Counted from the stretch's first letter, positions 19,638 to 30,422 are shown. The stretch: 64,000 nt of DNA from Deltaproteobacteria bacterium (GCA_020444075.1 JAHLLR010000013.1:28015-92014), one strand, 5' to 3'. Translations and numbers: made by a program. Notes: generated from the letters alone by a model not told the origin.

Positions 19638-19955
19638 TTAAAGAGAATCGGACGGCAATACTTCGGCACGGTGCGACTGGATTTTCTCCTTGTTTTTGAT
19701 CAGCTGTTTTTTGGCTTTGTCCACCACCAGATCAATGGCTTCATTCCAGGCACTGCTCTCTTCTTTAGCATGAACATCAAAACCTTTTCCACTCAGGTTG
19801 ATATCCACGATTTTTCTCATTTTTTCTTCCTGGAAAACCACATCGGCGGTTCCGGAATGGGGCATGATTTTATCGAGACGCTCGAGCTTTTCTTCAAGGT
19901 AGGATTTAAGGTAATCTGAGGAATCTACATTTTTAAAGGTGACCAGAATTTGCAT
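19638..19955 (-). CDS. hpf: Ribosome hibernation promoting factor (HPF/RaiA family, short)
   Basis: MQILVTFKNVDSSDYLKSYLEEKLERLDKI...KAKKQLIKNKEKIQSH; start trimmed from 19988. Confidence 0.9.
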   Translation of the reverse strand: MQILVTFKNVDSSDYLKSYLEEKLERLDKIMPHSGTADVVFQEEKMRKIVDINLSGKGFDVHAKEESSAWNEAIDLVVDKAKKQLIKNKEKIQSHRAEVLPSDSL

Positions 19956-20134
19956 ATCACGTCCTCCTTTCGCGGTTGTCCGGTCCACTCACCACTGTTT
20001 ATGCAATCCCCTTGTTCTCAAGGACCGGCGGGGAGGTGGATAGATAGGTGACACGGTTATGTTAACGCTAAAACCTCCTTTCAACTGACATTGGCGACAA
20101 TCCAGATACAGGGTGATTCTCATTTTGTAGTGTA

Positions 20135-20941
20135 TCATCGGCTTAAAGCTGAAACAATAAAATCCTTCGCTTTTTCCAAAAACGGCTTTTTGAATTTCAC
20201 TTTTAGGTAGAGGTCTCCAGATGGCCCGCCGTTTTTGCCTGCGGCCCCCATCTGGGAAAGTCGGATTTGCTGACCGTCCTTCGTGCCGGCCGGGATACTG
20301 ACCACCAGCTTTTTTGAACGCCGATGGTGATTGTAGGGGTAGGGTCCGCCTGACCTGGCAAATTCCGGGGTCAGGTGGATGGTGTCTCGAATATCTTCCC
20401 CTATTTGGGGCAGACTCAAGCCGGTAACCTTCTGGAACAGATACTTGGCAAACCTGCCCACACCAGGGGAGGAAATTCCTTCTGTGGCTTTTCTTCGATG
20501 CTTGCCGAATCCGCCGCGATAAACGAATCCCTTCCCGTGAAGACCATGCTGCTTGAATTCGAAACGTTTGTACCCCGAACCATAAAAGTCGCCGAAAATG
20601 GAGTCCACGCCTCGAAGGCCGAATGATCGTGCCATCTCCTCGAAAATCTGCTGCACATCGGAGCCGTTGAAGATGTCCTGCTCGGTATAGGCGTTTCGGA
20701 ACTGACCGTAGGCGTTATCGCCGAAACGGTTACGCATGGAATCGTAAGCCCGTCGCTTTTCCACATTTGACAATACCGCATAAGCCTCATTGACGGCCTT
20801 CATCATTTCAGCACTATCAGGATTTTTCTCGTTGCGGTCTGGATGATATTTAAATGCCAGTTCCCGGTAAGCTTCCTTTATTTTTTTCGCCGCCGCATTT
20901 TGATCCACGCCCAGTATCTGGTAGTAGTCCTGTTTTGCCAT
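20135..20941 (-). CDS. DnaJ-domain protein (J domain + C-terminal substrate-binding fragment)
   Basis: [38 protein letters not shown]-term [34 protein letters not shown]; start trimmed from 21151. Confidence 0.9.
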   Translation of the reverse strand: MAKQDYYQILGVDQNAAAKKIKEAYRELAFKYHPDRNEKNPDSAEMMKAVNEAYAVLSNVEKRRAYDSMRNRFGDNAYGQFRNAYTEQDIFNGSDVQQIFEEMARSFGLRGVDSIFGDFYGSGYKRFEFKQHGLHGKGFVYRGGFGKHRRKATEGISSPGVGRFAKYLFQKVTGLSLPQIGEDIRDTIHLTPEFARSGGPYPYNHHRRSKKLVVSIPAGTKDGQQIRLSQMGAAGKNGGPSGDLYLKVKFKKPFLEKAKDFIVSALSR

Positions 20942-21130
20942 TCGCCCTGTTTTCCCCATTTTAAAAATTGTTGTTACCACCCCAGGAACTTTATCTGATA
21001 ATATAGTCATGAATCGGCAGTTGGCGATGCCCAAAATCACCCGACCGAAAACACGCCTTAACTGTTGCATGCTCAAATTATAGACTGATACGCTCAAGCC
21101 TTCTGGAAAACCGCCGAAAAGAAGATTGTC

Positions 21131-21832
21131 GTGCATGCTGCAACGCTTCAAATCCAGACGGGTTATAGGATCTTAACGGTGAAATTTAACCTCATTACGC
21201 TGATAGTCAGTTCGGTTATACTGCTGGTTATGGTATGGGTCCGGCAGGCATTCCTTGCCGGGGATTCCATGCATGGTCGCTATTATGTGGCGGCCATACT
21301 GATGATCAGTTCCATGCTTACCGTGATCACCCTGTTCCGGTATCTCCGCCATCGTCGTCAGCGGTCTATGCCCGCAGACGTTGGCGGCAGCGACGCTGCC
21401 GACCGGCACCGCCAGCATTATCGATTGCAATTTGATGAATCGCCTCATCCCATTTTCGTCCAGAGAACCGATGACCGCCATTCGGTTACAGCGTTCACCT
21501 GTCAGGTGCGTGATATCTCGGAAACCGGCATCAGCTTGGGCTGCATGGGAGTATATGCCCTCGGGCAAACAGTTCAGGGGGAAGTTATCTTTACCAGCGG
21601 TAGGACAGCTCCGGTAAATGGCGTGGTTCTGCGAGAAAAAAAGGACTATACCTGTTTACAGCTTCACTGTACGATCGATCCACCCCTGCTGATGGCAGAG
21701 CAGCGTGAACAGATTGCCATTAAAAAGGGCAAGGGCCCCCGACCGGCAGTCAGCAGGCCTGTCATAGACAAAACGGTCGGATCCCTTCCCAGCCATTCCC
21801 CCAAGGGGATCTGCCGACCAAAACGAACTTGA
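21131..21832 (+). CDS. PilZ-domain membrane protein
   Basis: Two N-terminal TM segments; RQHYR...[10 protein letters not shown] PilZ motifs; true start may be GTG 21179. Confidence 0.75.
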   Translation: MHAATLQIQTGYRILTVKFNLITLIVSSVILLVMVWVRQAFLAGDSMHGRYYVAAILMISSMLTVITLFRYLRHRRQRSMPADVGGSDAADRHRQHYRLQFDESPHPIFVQRTDDRHSVTAFTCQVRDISETGISLGCMGVYALGQTVQGEVIFTSGRTAPVNGVVLREKKDYTCLQLHCTIDPPLLMAEQREQIAIKKGKGPRPAVSRPVIDKTVGSLPSHSPKGICRPKRT

Positions 21833-21849
21833 TATTCCCTATAAGTGCG

Positions 21850-21881
21850 AAAGGGTTCGGATGATTGCATCCGAACCCTTT
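21850..21881. terminator. Bidirectional hairpin between convergent genes
   Basis: AAAGGGTTCGGATG-ATTG-CATCCGAACCCTTT perfect 14-bp stem. Confidence 0.75.
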
Positions 21882-21921
21882 CCATCAGGTTTGAAAACAC
21901 CGGTTGTGAAGATTCTTTTGG

Positions 21922-23088
21922 CTACAGGTCCCAGGGTGATGGAATTTTTCCGGCAAAGGTTTTTGGCATTTTAAATTCACCGCTCTCCACCGTAAGTGCC
22001 ACCAGACGGGCCGACTCTTCCATCCCCAAGGCGTTCATCATGGCAAAAGGTCCTTTGGGCCATGCCAGTGAGGTGCAAATCCCCAGTTCCAGATCTTTCA
22101 TGGAAACGACGTTCTTTTCGATCAGGTGGGTGGATATGGTAAAGATTGATCCCAACAGCCGGTCTTTGACAACGTCAAGCAAAGCCGGATCGTCAGCCAC
22201 GGGTCCGTCCTCAAGATTCCAGGTCTGGCCGCTCTCGAACTGGTTTTTAAGCTGATCCGGAACGGCCGGGTAGCCGACATCGGTATCGGCCAGATAGTCA
22301 TTCATGGAAACGGCGGCGTGGTAGCAGGTGCCTAAACCGGAGCCGTTTTGCACCCACATGATGCCAAAACGTACGTTCAATGCCAGTTGGGAGATGCGCT
22401 CCAGGGTGGCCACATTGTATTCATCGCCATAAAATGAGTCGAGCATCATGTAGCTGGAGATGAACACGGGATTAATGGCAAAACCAGGGAAATCTTTCAC
22501 CGCAATAGGAACTTTTCGGTTTTTTTCCGCAAAAGCCATCAAGGCGGTAAAGGTTTCGTCACTGGTTTCTTTCTGACGGATCACTTCCACCAGCCGGTTG
22601 ATATTGGCTGGGAAAAAATAATGCAGGCCAGCGGTCCGGGAAGGGTTGGAAACCGATGCCATCAGCCGTTCGATGAGAAAGGTGGAGGTGTTGCTGACGA
22701 TTATGGCGTCCGGGCGGCAAACCAAGTCCAGATCCTTGAAGATCTGGATTTTCAGATCCATTTTTTCCACTGCCGCCTCGATTACCAGGTCACAAGGCGC
22801 CAGGTCTTGATAGCTCGAGGTTCCTGATATCATAGCGGCCACTTGGTCCATCTCCTGACGGGTCATCTTACCCTTGGCCACCCGTTTTTCCAGGGCGCCT
22901 TTTACCCATCGGTCGTACATGGAACGAACCAATTCGTCATTAAGCTCCTTGTAAATGACGCGGTACCCGGCCGATGCGGCATTGAGTCCAATAGCCGCGC
23001 CCATAACACCGAACCCAACGATTCCCACGGTTTCAATTTTCCCCATTTCTCCTCCTTTTCCATTTATGGGACAATTCTCCCATTGCAT
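21922..23088 (-). CDS. 3-hydroxyacyl-CoA dehydrogenase family protein
   Basis: VGIVGFGVMGAAIGLNAASAGYRV, IEAAVEKMDLKIQIFKDLD, SNTSTFLIERLM; real start probably Met15. Confidence 0.9.
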   Translation of the reverse strand: MQWENCPINGKGGEMGKIETVGIVGFGVMGAAIGLNAASAGYRVIYKELNDELVRSMYDRWVKGALEKRVAKGKMTRQEMDQVAAMISGTSSYQDLAPCDLVIEAAVEKMDLKIQIFKDLDLVCRPDAIIVSNTSTFLIERLMASVSNPSRTAGLHYFFPANINRLVEVIRQKETSDETFTALMAFAEKNRKVPIAVKDFPGFAINPVFISSYMMLDSFYGDEYNVATLERISQLALNVRFGIMWVQNGSGLGTCYHAAVSMNDYLADTDVGYPAVPDQLKNQFESGQTWNLEDGPVADDPALLDVVKDRLLGSIFTISTHLIEKNVVSMKDLELGICTSLAWPKGPFAMMNALGMEESARLVALTVESGEFKMPKTFAGKIPSPWDL

Positions 23089-23393
23089 CCATGATACGGG
23101 TCGTTATCAGCGTAAATACAAAATAATATTGGTTGTTTATGGGGTATTATAAAAATGGTCGGTACGTTTCGTCTATTTTTATCTCACCCTTGCTCCACAG
23201 GGTCAAGGCTATTTTTTAACTACATTAAAGCTACTTTTAAACTATCTTATGGTTTTCAAATAAAAATATGCCGTTCGACCACCTTGTATTGACCTGCCAG
23301 ATGGCTATATTGGCACTAAATTAAGCGACGCACCTTGGGCATTCAAACCTATATCCGGGTCCATACAACTCCAACCCTACGAAACGAGCAGAT

Positions 23394-25223
23394 ATGTCTT
23401 CTTCTTCAACAAATGAAAAACTTCGCAACATCGCCATTATTGCCCATGTCGACCATGGCAAAACCACCCTGGTAGATGCCATGTTCCGCCAGAGCGGCCT
23501 TTTTCGGCAAGGTCAGCAGATGGACGAAAGAGTCATGGACAGCATGGACCTGGAACGGGAACGCGGCATAACCATTGCCGCCAAAAACTGCTCCGTGGTT
23601 TATCAGGGCGTGAAAATCAACATCGTGGATACACCGGGCCATGCCGATTTCGGCGGCGAGGTTGAGCGAGCCCTGTCCATGGTGGATGGCGCCATCCTGT
23701 TGGTGGATGCCTCCGAAGGCCCTCTGCCGCAAACCCGCTTCGTGCTGCAGAAAGCGTTGAAGTCCAAACTGAAAATTATCGTGGTGATCAACAAGGTCGA
23801 CCGTAAGGATGCCAGGTCGTCCGCGGTATTGGATCAGGTGTACGATCTGCTTATCGACCTGGATGCCAACGAAGACCAGCTGGAATTTCCGTTGTTTTAT
23901 GCCATCGGCCGTGACGGCGTGGCAGGAAGGGCTCCTGACCAGTTGGCCGATGACCTCCATCTGCTCTTTGATGCCATTGTCAGGGAAATCCCCCCGCCTC
24001 GCTTCGACCCTGAATCACCGTTTCAGATGCTGGTTTCCGACCTGGGTTATTCAGACTATCTGGGCCGCCTGGCGGTGGGGCGCGTGGTGGGCGGTAAGGC
24101 TGAATCCAGGCACCGGCTCATCCGCATCGATGCCAACGGCAACCATCGTCCCTTGAAAGTCACACGCCTGCAAATCTATGAAGGCATGGATATCACACCG
24201 GTTTCTACGGTGAGTGCCGGGGAAATCGCTATACTTTCCGGCATTGACGAGGTGACCATCGGCGACACCATCTGCACTGAAGATGCACCGTTCGCCCTGC
24301 CCCGCATCACCGTCGACCCGCCCACGGTGTCCATGCTGTTCACCATCAATGACGGTCCATTGAGCGGCAAAGAAGGCCGCTACGTGCAGTCGGCAAAAAT
24401 TCGGGAACGCCTGCTCAAAGAGACCCTTCTCAATGTTGCTATTCAGGTGGAAACCGCAGGGGACAGGGACTCCATGGTGGTCAAAGGACGCGGAGAGTTT
24501 CAGCTGGCCATTCTCATCGAGACGATGCGACGGGAAGGATTTGAATTTTGCGTGGGTCGGCCGGAAGTGATCCTGAAGCAGGAGGATGGGATCGTCAAAG
24601 AGCCTGTCGAACGGCTGTTCATAGACTGTGGTGAAACCTTTATGGGAGTGGTGACGGAAAAACTTTCCGTGCGCAAAGGGAAGATGATGAATCTCTCCAA
24701 TACCGGTACCGGGCGGGTGCGCATCGAATTTTCCATTCCTTCCCGGGCCCTGATTGGCTACCGGGACGAATTTCTCACCGATACCCGGGGAACGGGCATC
24801 ATGAATTCATACTTCCTGGGTTACGAGCCTTACCGGGGAGACTTTCCCAGCCGTTTTACCGGATCTATCGTATCGGACCGACAGGGCCATGCAGTACCCT
24901 ATGCCCTGTATAATTTAGAACCGCGGGGCCGGCTGCTCATCCTGCCCGGCGAACCTGTCTATGAAGGGATGGTAATTGGCGAGCACAACCGGGAAACGGA
25001 CATCAACGTCAATCCCACCAAAGAAAAGAAACTGACCAACATGCGGGCGTCCGGCAAGGATGAAAACGTGATTCTGGCCCCTATCCGTCCCATGACTCTC
25101 GAGCAGGCCATCAATTTTATCCGGGACGACGAACGGGTGGAAATAACCCCCAAATCCATTCGGCTCCGCAAGGTAACCTTGGGTGTCAAGGCCCGTTACG
25201 CCCAGCGTGGTTCTAAAAAGTAA
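23394..25223 (+). CDS. typA: Ribosome-associated GTPase TypA/BipA
   Basis: [43 protein letters not shown]; 609 aa. Confidence 0.98.
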   Translation: MSSSSTNEKLRNIAIIAHVDHGKTTLVDAMFRQSGLFRQGQQMDERVMDSMDLERERGITIAAKNCSVVYQGVKINIVDTPGHADFGGEVERALSMVDGAILLVDASEGPLPQTRFVLQKALKSKLKIIVVINKVDRKDARSSAVLDQVYDLLIDLDANEDQLEFPLFYAIGRDGVAGRAPDQLADDLHLLFDAIVREIPPPRFDPESPFQMLVSDLGYSDYLGRLAVGRVVGGKAESRHRLIRIDANGNHRPLKVTRLQIYEGMDITPVSTVSAGEIAILSGIDEVTIGDTICTEDAPFALPRITVDPPTVSMLFTINDGPLSGKEGRYVQSAKIRERLLKETLLNVAIQVETAGDRDSMVVKGRGEFQLAILIETMRREGFEFCVGRPEVILKQEDGIVKEPVERLFIDCGETFMGVVTEKLSVRKGKMMNLSNTGTGRVRIEFSIPSRALIGYRDEFLTDTRGTGIMNSYFLGYEPYRGDFPSRFTGSIVSDRQGHAVPYALYNLEPRGRLLILPGEPVYEGMVIGEHNRETDINVNPTKEKKLTNMRASGKDENVILAPIRPMTLEQAINFIRDDERVEITPKSIRLRKVTLGVKARYAQRGSKK

Positions 25224-25382
25224 GGGCCGCTCAGCGGGGATTTTCGAAAAAAACGTCGCTGGTGGAATAATCGGAAAACTCGAAGTAAACCTTGCGCCCC
25301 CCGGAATCTTTGACCATGTTCAAGGTTTTTATTGTATTATGGATGCGCTTTTTCCAGATTGGTTTCCCCGAAATATCCCGAC

Positions 25383-26414
25383 TCAGCAACTGGTTTTAAA
25401 CGGTTCTTCCCTGCCGCATACTTTGAATATGGCCATAACCTGTTGGCAAAGCAGATCAAATTGTTCAGGGTAGAGGCTCTGGGCACCGTCGCTCATGGCT
25501 TCTTCCGGTTGATGGTGGACCTCTACCATCAACCCATGTGCATTGGCGGCTACCGCCGCACGGGACAGCGGCAGCACCTGATCCCGTCGACCGGCGGCAT
25601 GGCTGGGATCCACCACGATGGGCAAGTGACTCTCCTTTTTGACCACCGGTACGGCGGACAGGTCCAGGGTATTGCGGCTGTGATGGACAAAGGTGCGGAC
25701 TCCGCGCTCACACAGAATCACCTGGTGGTTGCCCTGGGCCATGATGTATTCAGCCGCCATGAGCCATTCATCAATGGTGGCGGCCATGCCCCGCTTGAGT
25801 AAAATGGGTCGGTAGGACTCCCCGGCCCGCTTGAGCAAGCTGAAGTTCTGCATGTTCCGGGTCCCAATCTGGACCACGTCAGCGTAATGTTCCACCAGAT
25901 CGAAGGTCTGAAAATCCATTACTTCGGTGACCACCGGAAGGCCGGTGTTCTCTCTTACCTTGGCCAGGATTTTGAGTCCCTCCTCCCCGAGTCCCTGAAA
26001 GGAATACGGCGAGGTTCGCGGCTTGAAGGCGCCGCCTCGGAAAAGATGGGCTCCGGCCTTTTTGACATGCCCGGCGATGGTCATGGCCTGGACTTCACTC
26101 TCGATGGCGCAGGGTCCGGCAATGATGGTCAGGTGGCCCTGGCCGATGGTGATTTCGCCAACCGGTATCAATGTATCCTCGGCTTTTGTCTCCCGACTGA
26201 CCAGTTTATAGGGTTTGGTAATGGGTACCGCTTCCTTGACCCCGGGCAAACCGAGGAACAAAGCTGGGTCCACCGGTCCTTTGTTGTTCAGCACGCCAAT
26301 GGAGACGCGATCCCCCCCGGGAATGGGCCTGGCTATGCAGCCTCGCCCCTCAATGATCTTGACTACCTGGTCAATCTGTTCAGGTGTCGCCGTTTTATCC
26401 ATCACCACCAGCAT
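25383..26414 (-). CDS. aroF: 3-deoxy-7-phosphoheptulonate synthase (type I-beta, N-terminal ferredoxin-like domain)
   Basis: IIAGPCAIES, GGAFKPRTSPYSFQGLGEEGLKIL, VDPSHAAGRRD. Confidence 0.96.
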   Translation of the reverse strand: MLVVMDKTATPEQIDQVVKIIEGRGCIARPIPGGDRVSIGVLNNKGPVDPALFLGLPGVKEAVPITKPYKLVSRETKAEDTLIPVGEITIGQGHLTIIAGPCAIESEVQAMTIAGHVKKAGAHLFRGGAFKPRTSPYSFQGLGEEGLKILAKVRENTGLPVVTEVMDFQTFDLVEHYADVVQIGTRNMQNFSLLKRAGESYRPILLKRGMAATIDEWLMAAEYIMAQGNHQVILCERGVRTFVHHSRNTLDLSAVPVVKKESHLPIVVDPSHAAGRRDQVLPLSRAAVAANAHGLMVEVHHQPEEAMSDGAQSLYPEQFDLLCQQVMAIFKVCGREEPFKTSC

Positions 26415-26461
26415 GTTGTGCCTCCTTTGTTAAATGGGCCTCCGTTCATCCTGCCGGCCAG

Positions 26462-26490
26462 AAAAAAAAGGCCCGCACCCCGGGGCCCTT
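26462..26490 (-). terminator. Intrinsic terminator in aroF leader (attenuator)
   Basis: Minus strand: AAGGGCCCCGGGGTGCGGGCC followed by TTTTTTTT, 48 nt before the aroF ATG. Confidence 0.75.
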
Positions 26491-26497
26491 CAACTGG

Positions 26498-26533
26498 AAA
26501 CGGACCGTCGGGTTTTCGCCCGTTGGTCCGTTT
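26498..26533 (-). promoter_or_regulatory. Second strong hairpin of aroF leader RNA
   Basis: Minus strand: AAACGGACC-aaCGGGcgaaaaCCCGac-GGTCCGTTT, 9-bp perfect outer stem. Confidence 0.65.
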
Positions 26534-26558
26534 GCTTGACATCGACATGTATCACATC

Positions 26559-26636
26559 TCATGCAATGGGGATCCGGCAGGCGCACCTGGTGGGTAAGCG
26601 CCACCAGCAAAACTTTTCTATCTCTGAAATGTTCAT
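26559..26636 (-). CDS. Putative Trp-type leader peptide MNISEIEKFCWWRLPTRCACRIPIA*
   Basis: 25-codon ORF upstream of aroF with tandem TGG TGG codons lying in the 5' arm of a 7-bp stem (26587-26607: CTGGTGG/CCACCAG), followed by hairpins and a terminator; SD is weak. Confidence 0.6.
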   Translation of the reverse strand: MNISEIEKFCWWRLPTRCACRIPIA

Positions 26637-26742
26637 GTTCTTCTGCTTTTTCTTATAGTTACTTTACGTTAACGAATGCCTTGGCATATGGCATCCGTCG
26701 CAGTTATTGTCAACCGCTTTTTAAAATAAGGACCTTTGGTGA

Positions 26743-26768
26743 TAATGGGCTTGACCCATTATTTTTTT
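26743..26768 (+). terminator. Intrinsic terminator (plus strand) upstream of fmdB
   Basis: TAATGGG-CTTGA-CCCATTA-TTTTTTT. Confidence 0.8.
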
Positions 26769-26843
26769 AAACCGATGCAAAAAGAGACTTGACTTGAAGG
26801 CCGCTGTCATTATTGTCTTTCCCAAAAACCAAGGAGTGCAATC

Positions 26844-27053
26844 ATGCCGATCTTCGAGTACCAATGCAGAGCCTGCTGTAATCAATTCGAGCAACTGGTG
26901 TTTCCATCGGACACCGAATCTCCGGTATGCCCGGCCTGCAACTGCGGCGACGTGGAAAAGCTGATGTCAGCCGGTGCCGTCCGGCCCCATGGCATTCCCA
27001 CCGGCTCCGGTGGCTTCCAGCCTCCGGCGTGTAAACCATCGCCCGGTGGCTGA
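26844..27053 (+). CDS. FmdB-family zinc ribbon protein
   Basis: MPIFEYQCRACCNQFEQLVFPSDTESPVCPACNCGDVEKLMS. Confidence 0.92.
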   Translation: MPIFEYQCRACCNQFEQLVFPSDTESPVCPACNCGDVEKLMSAGAVRPHGIPTGSGGFQPPACKPSPGG

Positions 27054-27093
27054 GGCATTTAACCCGCTTTTCCGGTTCGGGAAAGTACGCTTT

Positions 27094-27876
27094 TCAAGAA
27101 AAAGACCCGACTTCACGTCGGGCTTTCTCTTTTAAGCCAGGGAGGTCGATTCCCATGGCCGCCAGTTCCGATTCTACCCGCAGCATCCAGCCTTGATTGG
27201 CTTTTGGATTTGCCGGACTGGGGTGGGTAATTCTACCGATCTTCAGATCTATCCCCTTCAAGGCAATATTAATCCGTTTTTCAGCAAACCCCCCAATCCC
27301 CACCACCCACTGCGGTTTAAAAACTTCGATGGATCGTCGAAGTGCCTGGTCGCAAATCTGGAACAGCCGCTTTTTTTCATCGACCGGCAGTTTGTCCGGA
27401 GTGCAGTTACGGCCGCTTTCTTCCGTGAACACCAGGGGGCAGTAATTGAGAACGAAAAACTGTTTGAAAAATGCCTCCGGCTTTTCGTACCGGTATTTGG
27501 TCCACCCCCACAGCCGCTGACCGCTCACCTCCCTGCGCGTGCAGGAAAAGCCGGTTATTGGCCGTTTGGGGTGAACCTCAGCCGGCTGTGCGATACGGGT
27601 GTTGATTCTCATCCATCCATTCACCATCTCCACGTCACCAAATGGCACACCGGTCTGGGCCATGCCAAAGGGGCCGGGATTCATACCTACCAGAATCACC
27701 TCTTTGACCGTGTCGCCAAAACTGGCCACATAACGGTCATATCCGCGTCTCGCATAAACCAGCGGATTGTAGGTGTGAGTCACGGGAGCCGAAAACCTTA
27801 AGGGTCGGATCGATGCCACCAGATCGTCGGTAATCGAAGCGATGCGGGCCGCCACGATGCTGTCGACTGCCTCCAT
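27094..27876 (-). CDS. SMUG1-type (family 3) uracil-DNA glycosylase
   Basis: VILVGMNPGPFGMAQTGVPFGDV, VGIGGFAEKR, HPSPANPKAN motifs. Confidence 0.9.
   Translation of the reverse strand: MEAVDSIVAARIASITDDLVASIRPLRFSAPVTHTYNPLVYARRGYDRYVASFGDTVKEVILVGMNPGPFGMAQTGVPFGDVEMVNGWMRINTRIAQPAEVHPKRPITGFSCTRREVSGQRLWGWTKYRYEKPEAFFKQFFVLNYCPLVFTEESGRNCTPDKLPVDEKKRLFQICDQALRRSIEVFKPQWVVGIGGFAEKRINIALKGIDLKIGRITHPSPANPKANQGWMLRVESELAAMGIDLPGLKEKARREVGSFS
27104..27130 (+). terminator. Intrinsic terminator of fmdB, inside the 3' end of the convergent UDG gene
   Basis: CCCGAC-TTCAC-GTCGGG followed by CTTTCTCTTTT. Confidence 0.65.
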
Positions 27877-27877
27877 T

Positions 27878-28294
27878 TTATCGGGCCACCTGAGCCATGG
27901 CCTGGGCCTGTGAGGTCATGGCCTGTTGAACCTTTGGGTCCATCATATACTTCACCGTTTTCATCATGGTCGTCTGAACATTTTGGCTCAGGTCGGCCAT
28001 TCGCTGCGAGACTTTTTCGAGCTCTTTCGGAAAGGCTTTGCCTGAAGCGAGTTCAGGAAAATTCTGATTCATCTCCTGAAGCCGGGGGGCCAGTGATTGC
28101 ATCTTCTCTGTGTAGCGGTTCATGGCGGACACCACTTCATCTGCACTGTCCGCCTTATCCATTTGAGCAACGTAATCTTCCATGGCATCGGCATAATCGT
28201 TCAAGGTGCTTTCAGCCTTGTCGTATTTGCCGCCACATGAAATTATCGCTGCGGATATTATGATCACCATCACCATCCATAACCTGTTTTTCAT
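27878..28294 (-). CDS. Hypothetical lipoprotein
   Basis: MKNRLWMVMVIIISAAIISCGG lipobox; helical. Confidence 0.7.
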   Translation of the reverse strand: MKNRLWMVMVIIISAAIISCGGKYDKAESTLNDYADAMEDYVAQMDKADSADEVVSAMNRYTEKMQSLAPRLQEMNQNFPELASGKAFPKELEKVSQRMADLSQNVQTTMMKTVKYMMDPKVQQAMTSQAQAMAQVAR

Positions 28295-28604
28295 GCTTCC
28301 CTGTTCCTTTCGATACCGTGCGGGTTAAAGGTTTACAACGTTTTCGAATAACAATAACCGGATGCGAAAAATCCCAAGATGAGAACAATAGCCCAACGCG
28401 TTTAATAATACAACCGGCGCACCGCCATTTCGTTTTGTTTCATCTTGCTTTTGCGCCGGTTACCTATTCTGGTCGATTGAGTTGTAACAATCAGATTTTC
28501 ATTGACTTTTCCAGTAGATGATGGTCCAACTTTCTCACTCCCAATCCAACGGGGATTTACTGATCGTCGCTTTCGAAATCCCATCTATTCAAACAGGACC
28601 GCCT

Positions 28605-29720
28605 ATGGCTAAAGTCAAATCACCGTCCACTGTCCCGTTTTCGGGAACGAAGACATTAAATGCCAAAAGATTGGAATTCGAAAACCGGAAACTGGTTCAA
28701 AAAAATGAGGAGTTGAAACAGAGAAACCGCGAACTGGACTTGATCATTCAATCCTTTCTCTCTATCAATTCCAGCCTCGAACTGGATCGAGTGCTTTCCA
28801 CAATTTTAGAAGCGATCAAAAACCTGTTTGGTGTCGTCGGCAGTTCCATCTGGCTTAAAGATCAGCAGACCGGAGAAGTGGTGTGCCGGCAGGCAGCCGG
28901 CTTCCAGCGGAATATCGTCAAAGGCTGGCGCCTGTCACCCGGTGAAGGAATTGCCGGCTGGGTCAGTTCCTATGGAGACAGCGTCATTTTGCCGGACACC
29001 CGAGAGGATATGCGCCACTTTCGAAAGGTCGCCGACACGATGCAGGTTGAGTTGCGCTCCCTCATCAGTGTGCCCATGCGGGTTAAAGGAGTGGTCATCG
29101 GCGCCCTGCAAGTGGTGGACAAGCAGGTGGGTCGTTTTGATGAATCCCATGCGACGTTGCTTGAAGCACTTGCCGATGCCTCGGCAACCGCCATCGAAAA
29201 TGCACAGCTTTTCGAGCAGGCCAATCGCGAGATTGTTGAAAGAAAACGGGCGCAAAAGAAGCTCAAAGATAATGAAAAGGAGTTGAAGGACAAAAGCGCT
29301 GCCTTGAAAGAGGTCAACACCGCGCTGAATGTGCTCCTGAAAAACAGGGAAGAAGACAAGGTTCACATGGAAGATATTATCGTGGCTAACGTAAAAGACC
29401 TGGTGCTGCCTTTTCTGGAGAAACTCAGTCGAAGCCAGCTGGATGAAAAACAGGCCACTTATGTAGACATCATCCAGGCCAACATTTCCAATATCGTATC
29501 CCCCTTCCTGCGCCAGATTCCCATGAAGTTTTTTGATCTGACCCCTACTGAAATCCAGATTGCTGACCTGGTCCGCAAAGATAAAACCACCAAAGAGATC
29601 GCACAGATCCTGAATGCCTCCGCAAAAACCATCGAAGCCCACCGCAATCGCCTGAGAAAGAAACTGGGATTGACCAATCAGAGGATCCAGCTCCGCGACT
29701 ATTTGATGACCCTGGTATAG
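28605..29720 (+). CDS. GAF-domain protein with C-terminal LuxR-type HTH
   Basis: GAF LGVVGSSIWLKDQQTGEVVCRQ...; HTH LTPTEIQIADLVRKDKTTKEIAQILNASAKTIEAHRNRLRKKLGL; start may be upstream at 28518. Confidence 0.88.
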   Translation: MAKVKSPSTVPFSGTKTLNAKRLEFENRKLVQKNEELKQRNRELDLIIQSFLSINSSLELDRVLSTILEAIKNLFGVVGSSIWLKDQQTGEVVCRQAAGFQRNIVKGWRLSPGEGIAGWVSSYGDSVILPDTREDMRHFRKVADTMQVELRSLISVPMRVKGVVIGALQVVDKQVGRFDESHATLLEALADASATAIENAQLFEQANREIVERKRAQKKLKDNEKELKDKSAALKEVNTALNVLLKNREEDKVHMEDIIVANVKDLVLPFLEKLSRSQLDEKQATYVDIIQANISNIVSPFLRQIPMKFFDLTPTEIQIADLVRKDKTTKEIAQILNASAKTIEAHRNRLRKKLGLTNQRIQLRDYLMTLV

Positions 29721-29868
29721 CTGCTTGGTAAGGTTGCCAATGAATTTTTAAGAGGTCGGACGATTTGCATCAAGATTGTGATAGTTGGCAATAGTTCCCC
29801 GAATTTGGCCCAAGGCCGGCGAATTAAAATTCGTCCTTTTCAAATTTGAAGATCCGCGCCGATACCGA

Positions 29869-30249
29869 TCAGGGCAATCCCGGCCCAATGAGTTCGCGAA
29901 TCTTTTCTACCAGCTGGATATTGGAAAACGGTTTGGTGATGTAGGCATCTGCCCCCATGGCGATTCCCTTGGCCATGTCGGCATCCCTGTTTTTGGCCGT
30001 AAGAAAGATGATTCGGATGGATTCCCATTCAGCGCGCTGTCGAATCATCTGGTAGATCTCATACCCATCCAGATCCGGAAGCATGATATCCAGCAGAATC
30101 AGGTCGGGCCGAACCTCGGCGATTTTTTCGATGGCTTCCTTGCCGCTCTGGGCCAATTTGGGCACATACCCTTCCTTTTCCATGAGAAACTGTAATGGCA
30201 CCAGAATGCTCAATTCGTCATCCACAATGAGAATCGTTTTTCGATGCAT
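29869..30249 (-). CDS. Single-domain response regulator (REC)
   Basis: TILIVDDELSILVPL...LDIMLPDLDGYEIYQMIR...GADAYITKPF. Confidence 0.93.
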   Translation of the reverse strand: MHRKTILIVDDELSILVPLQFLMEKEGYVPKLAQSGKEAIEKIAEVRPDLILLDIMLPDLDGYEIYQMIRQRAEWESIRIIFLTAKNRDADMAKGIAMGADAYITKPFSNIQLVEKIRELIGPGLP

Positions 30250-30422
30250 TCGACTGCTCCCAAGGACGTCATGGTATCCCGTTCAAATCTTGAATATGAA
30301 ATATTTCTTCAACGTAAAAACGGATTTGGCTTCAGTATAGTGGATTTTGGATGGATGCACAATCGGTTGCGAAAAAAATCGAGGGGACGGGCATGGCGCA
30401 GGCAATCGTGGTTGAACGAGGC

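Noticed and set aside
23311-23326. TGGCAC...GC sigma54-like element upstream of typA
   Set aside because: Spacing between GG and GC is 11 bp; no activator nearby.
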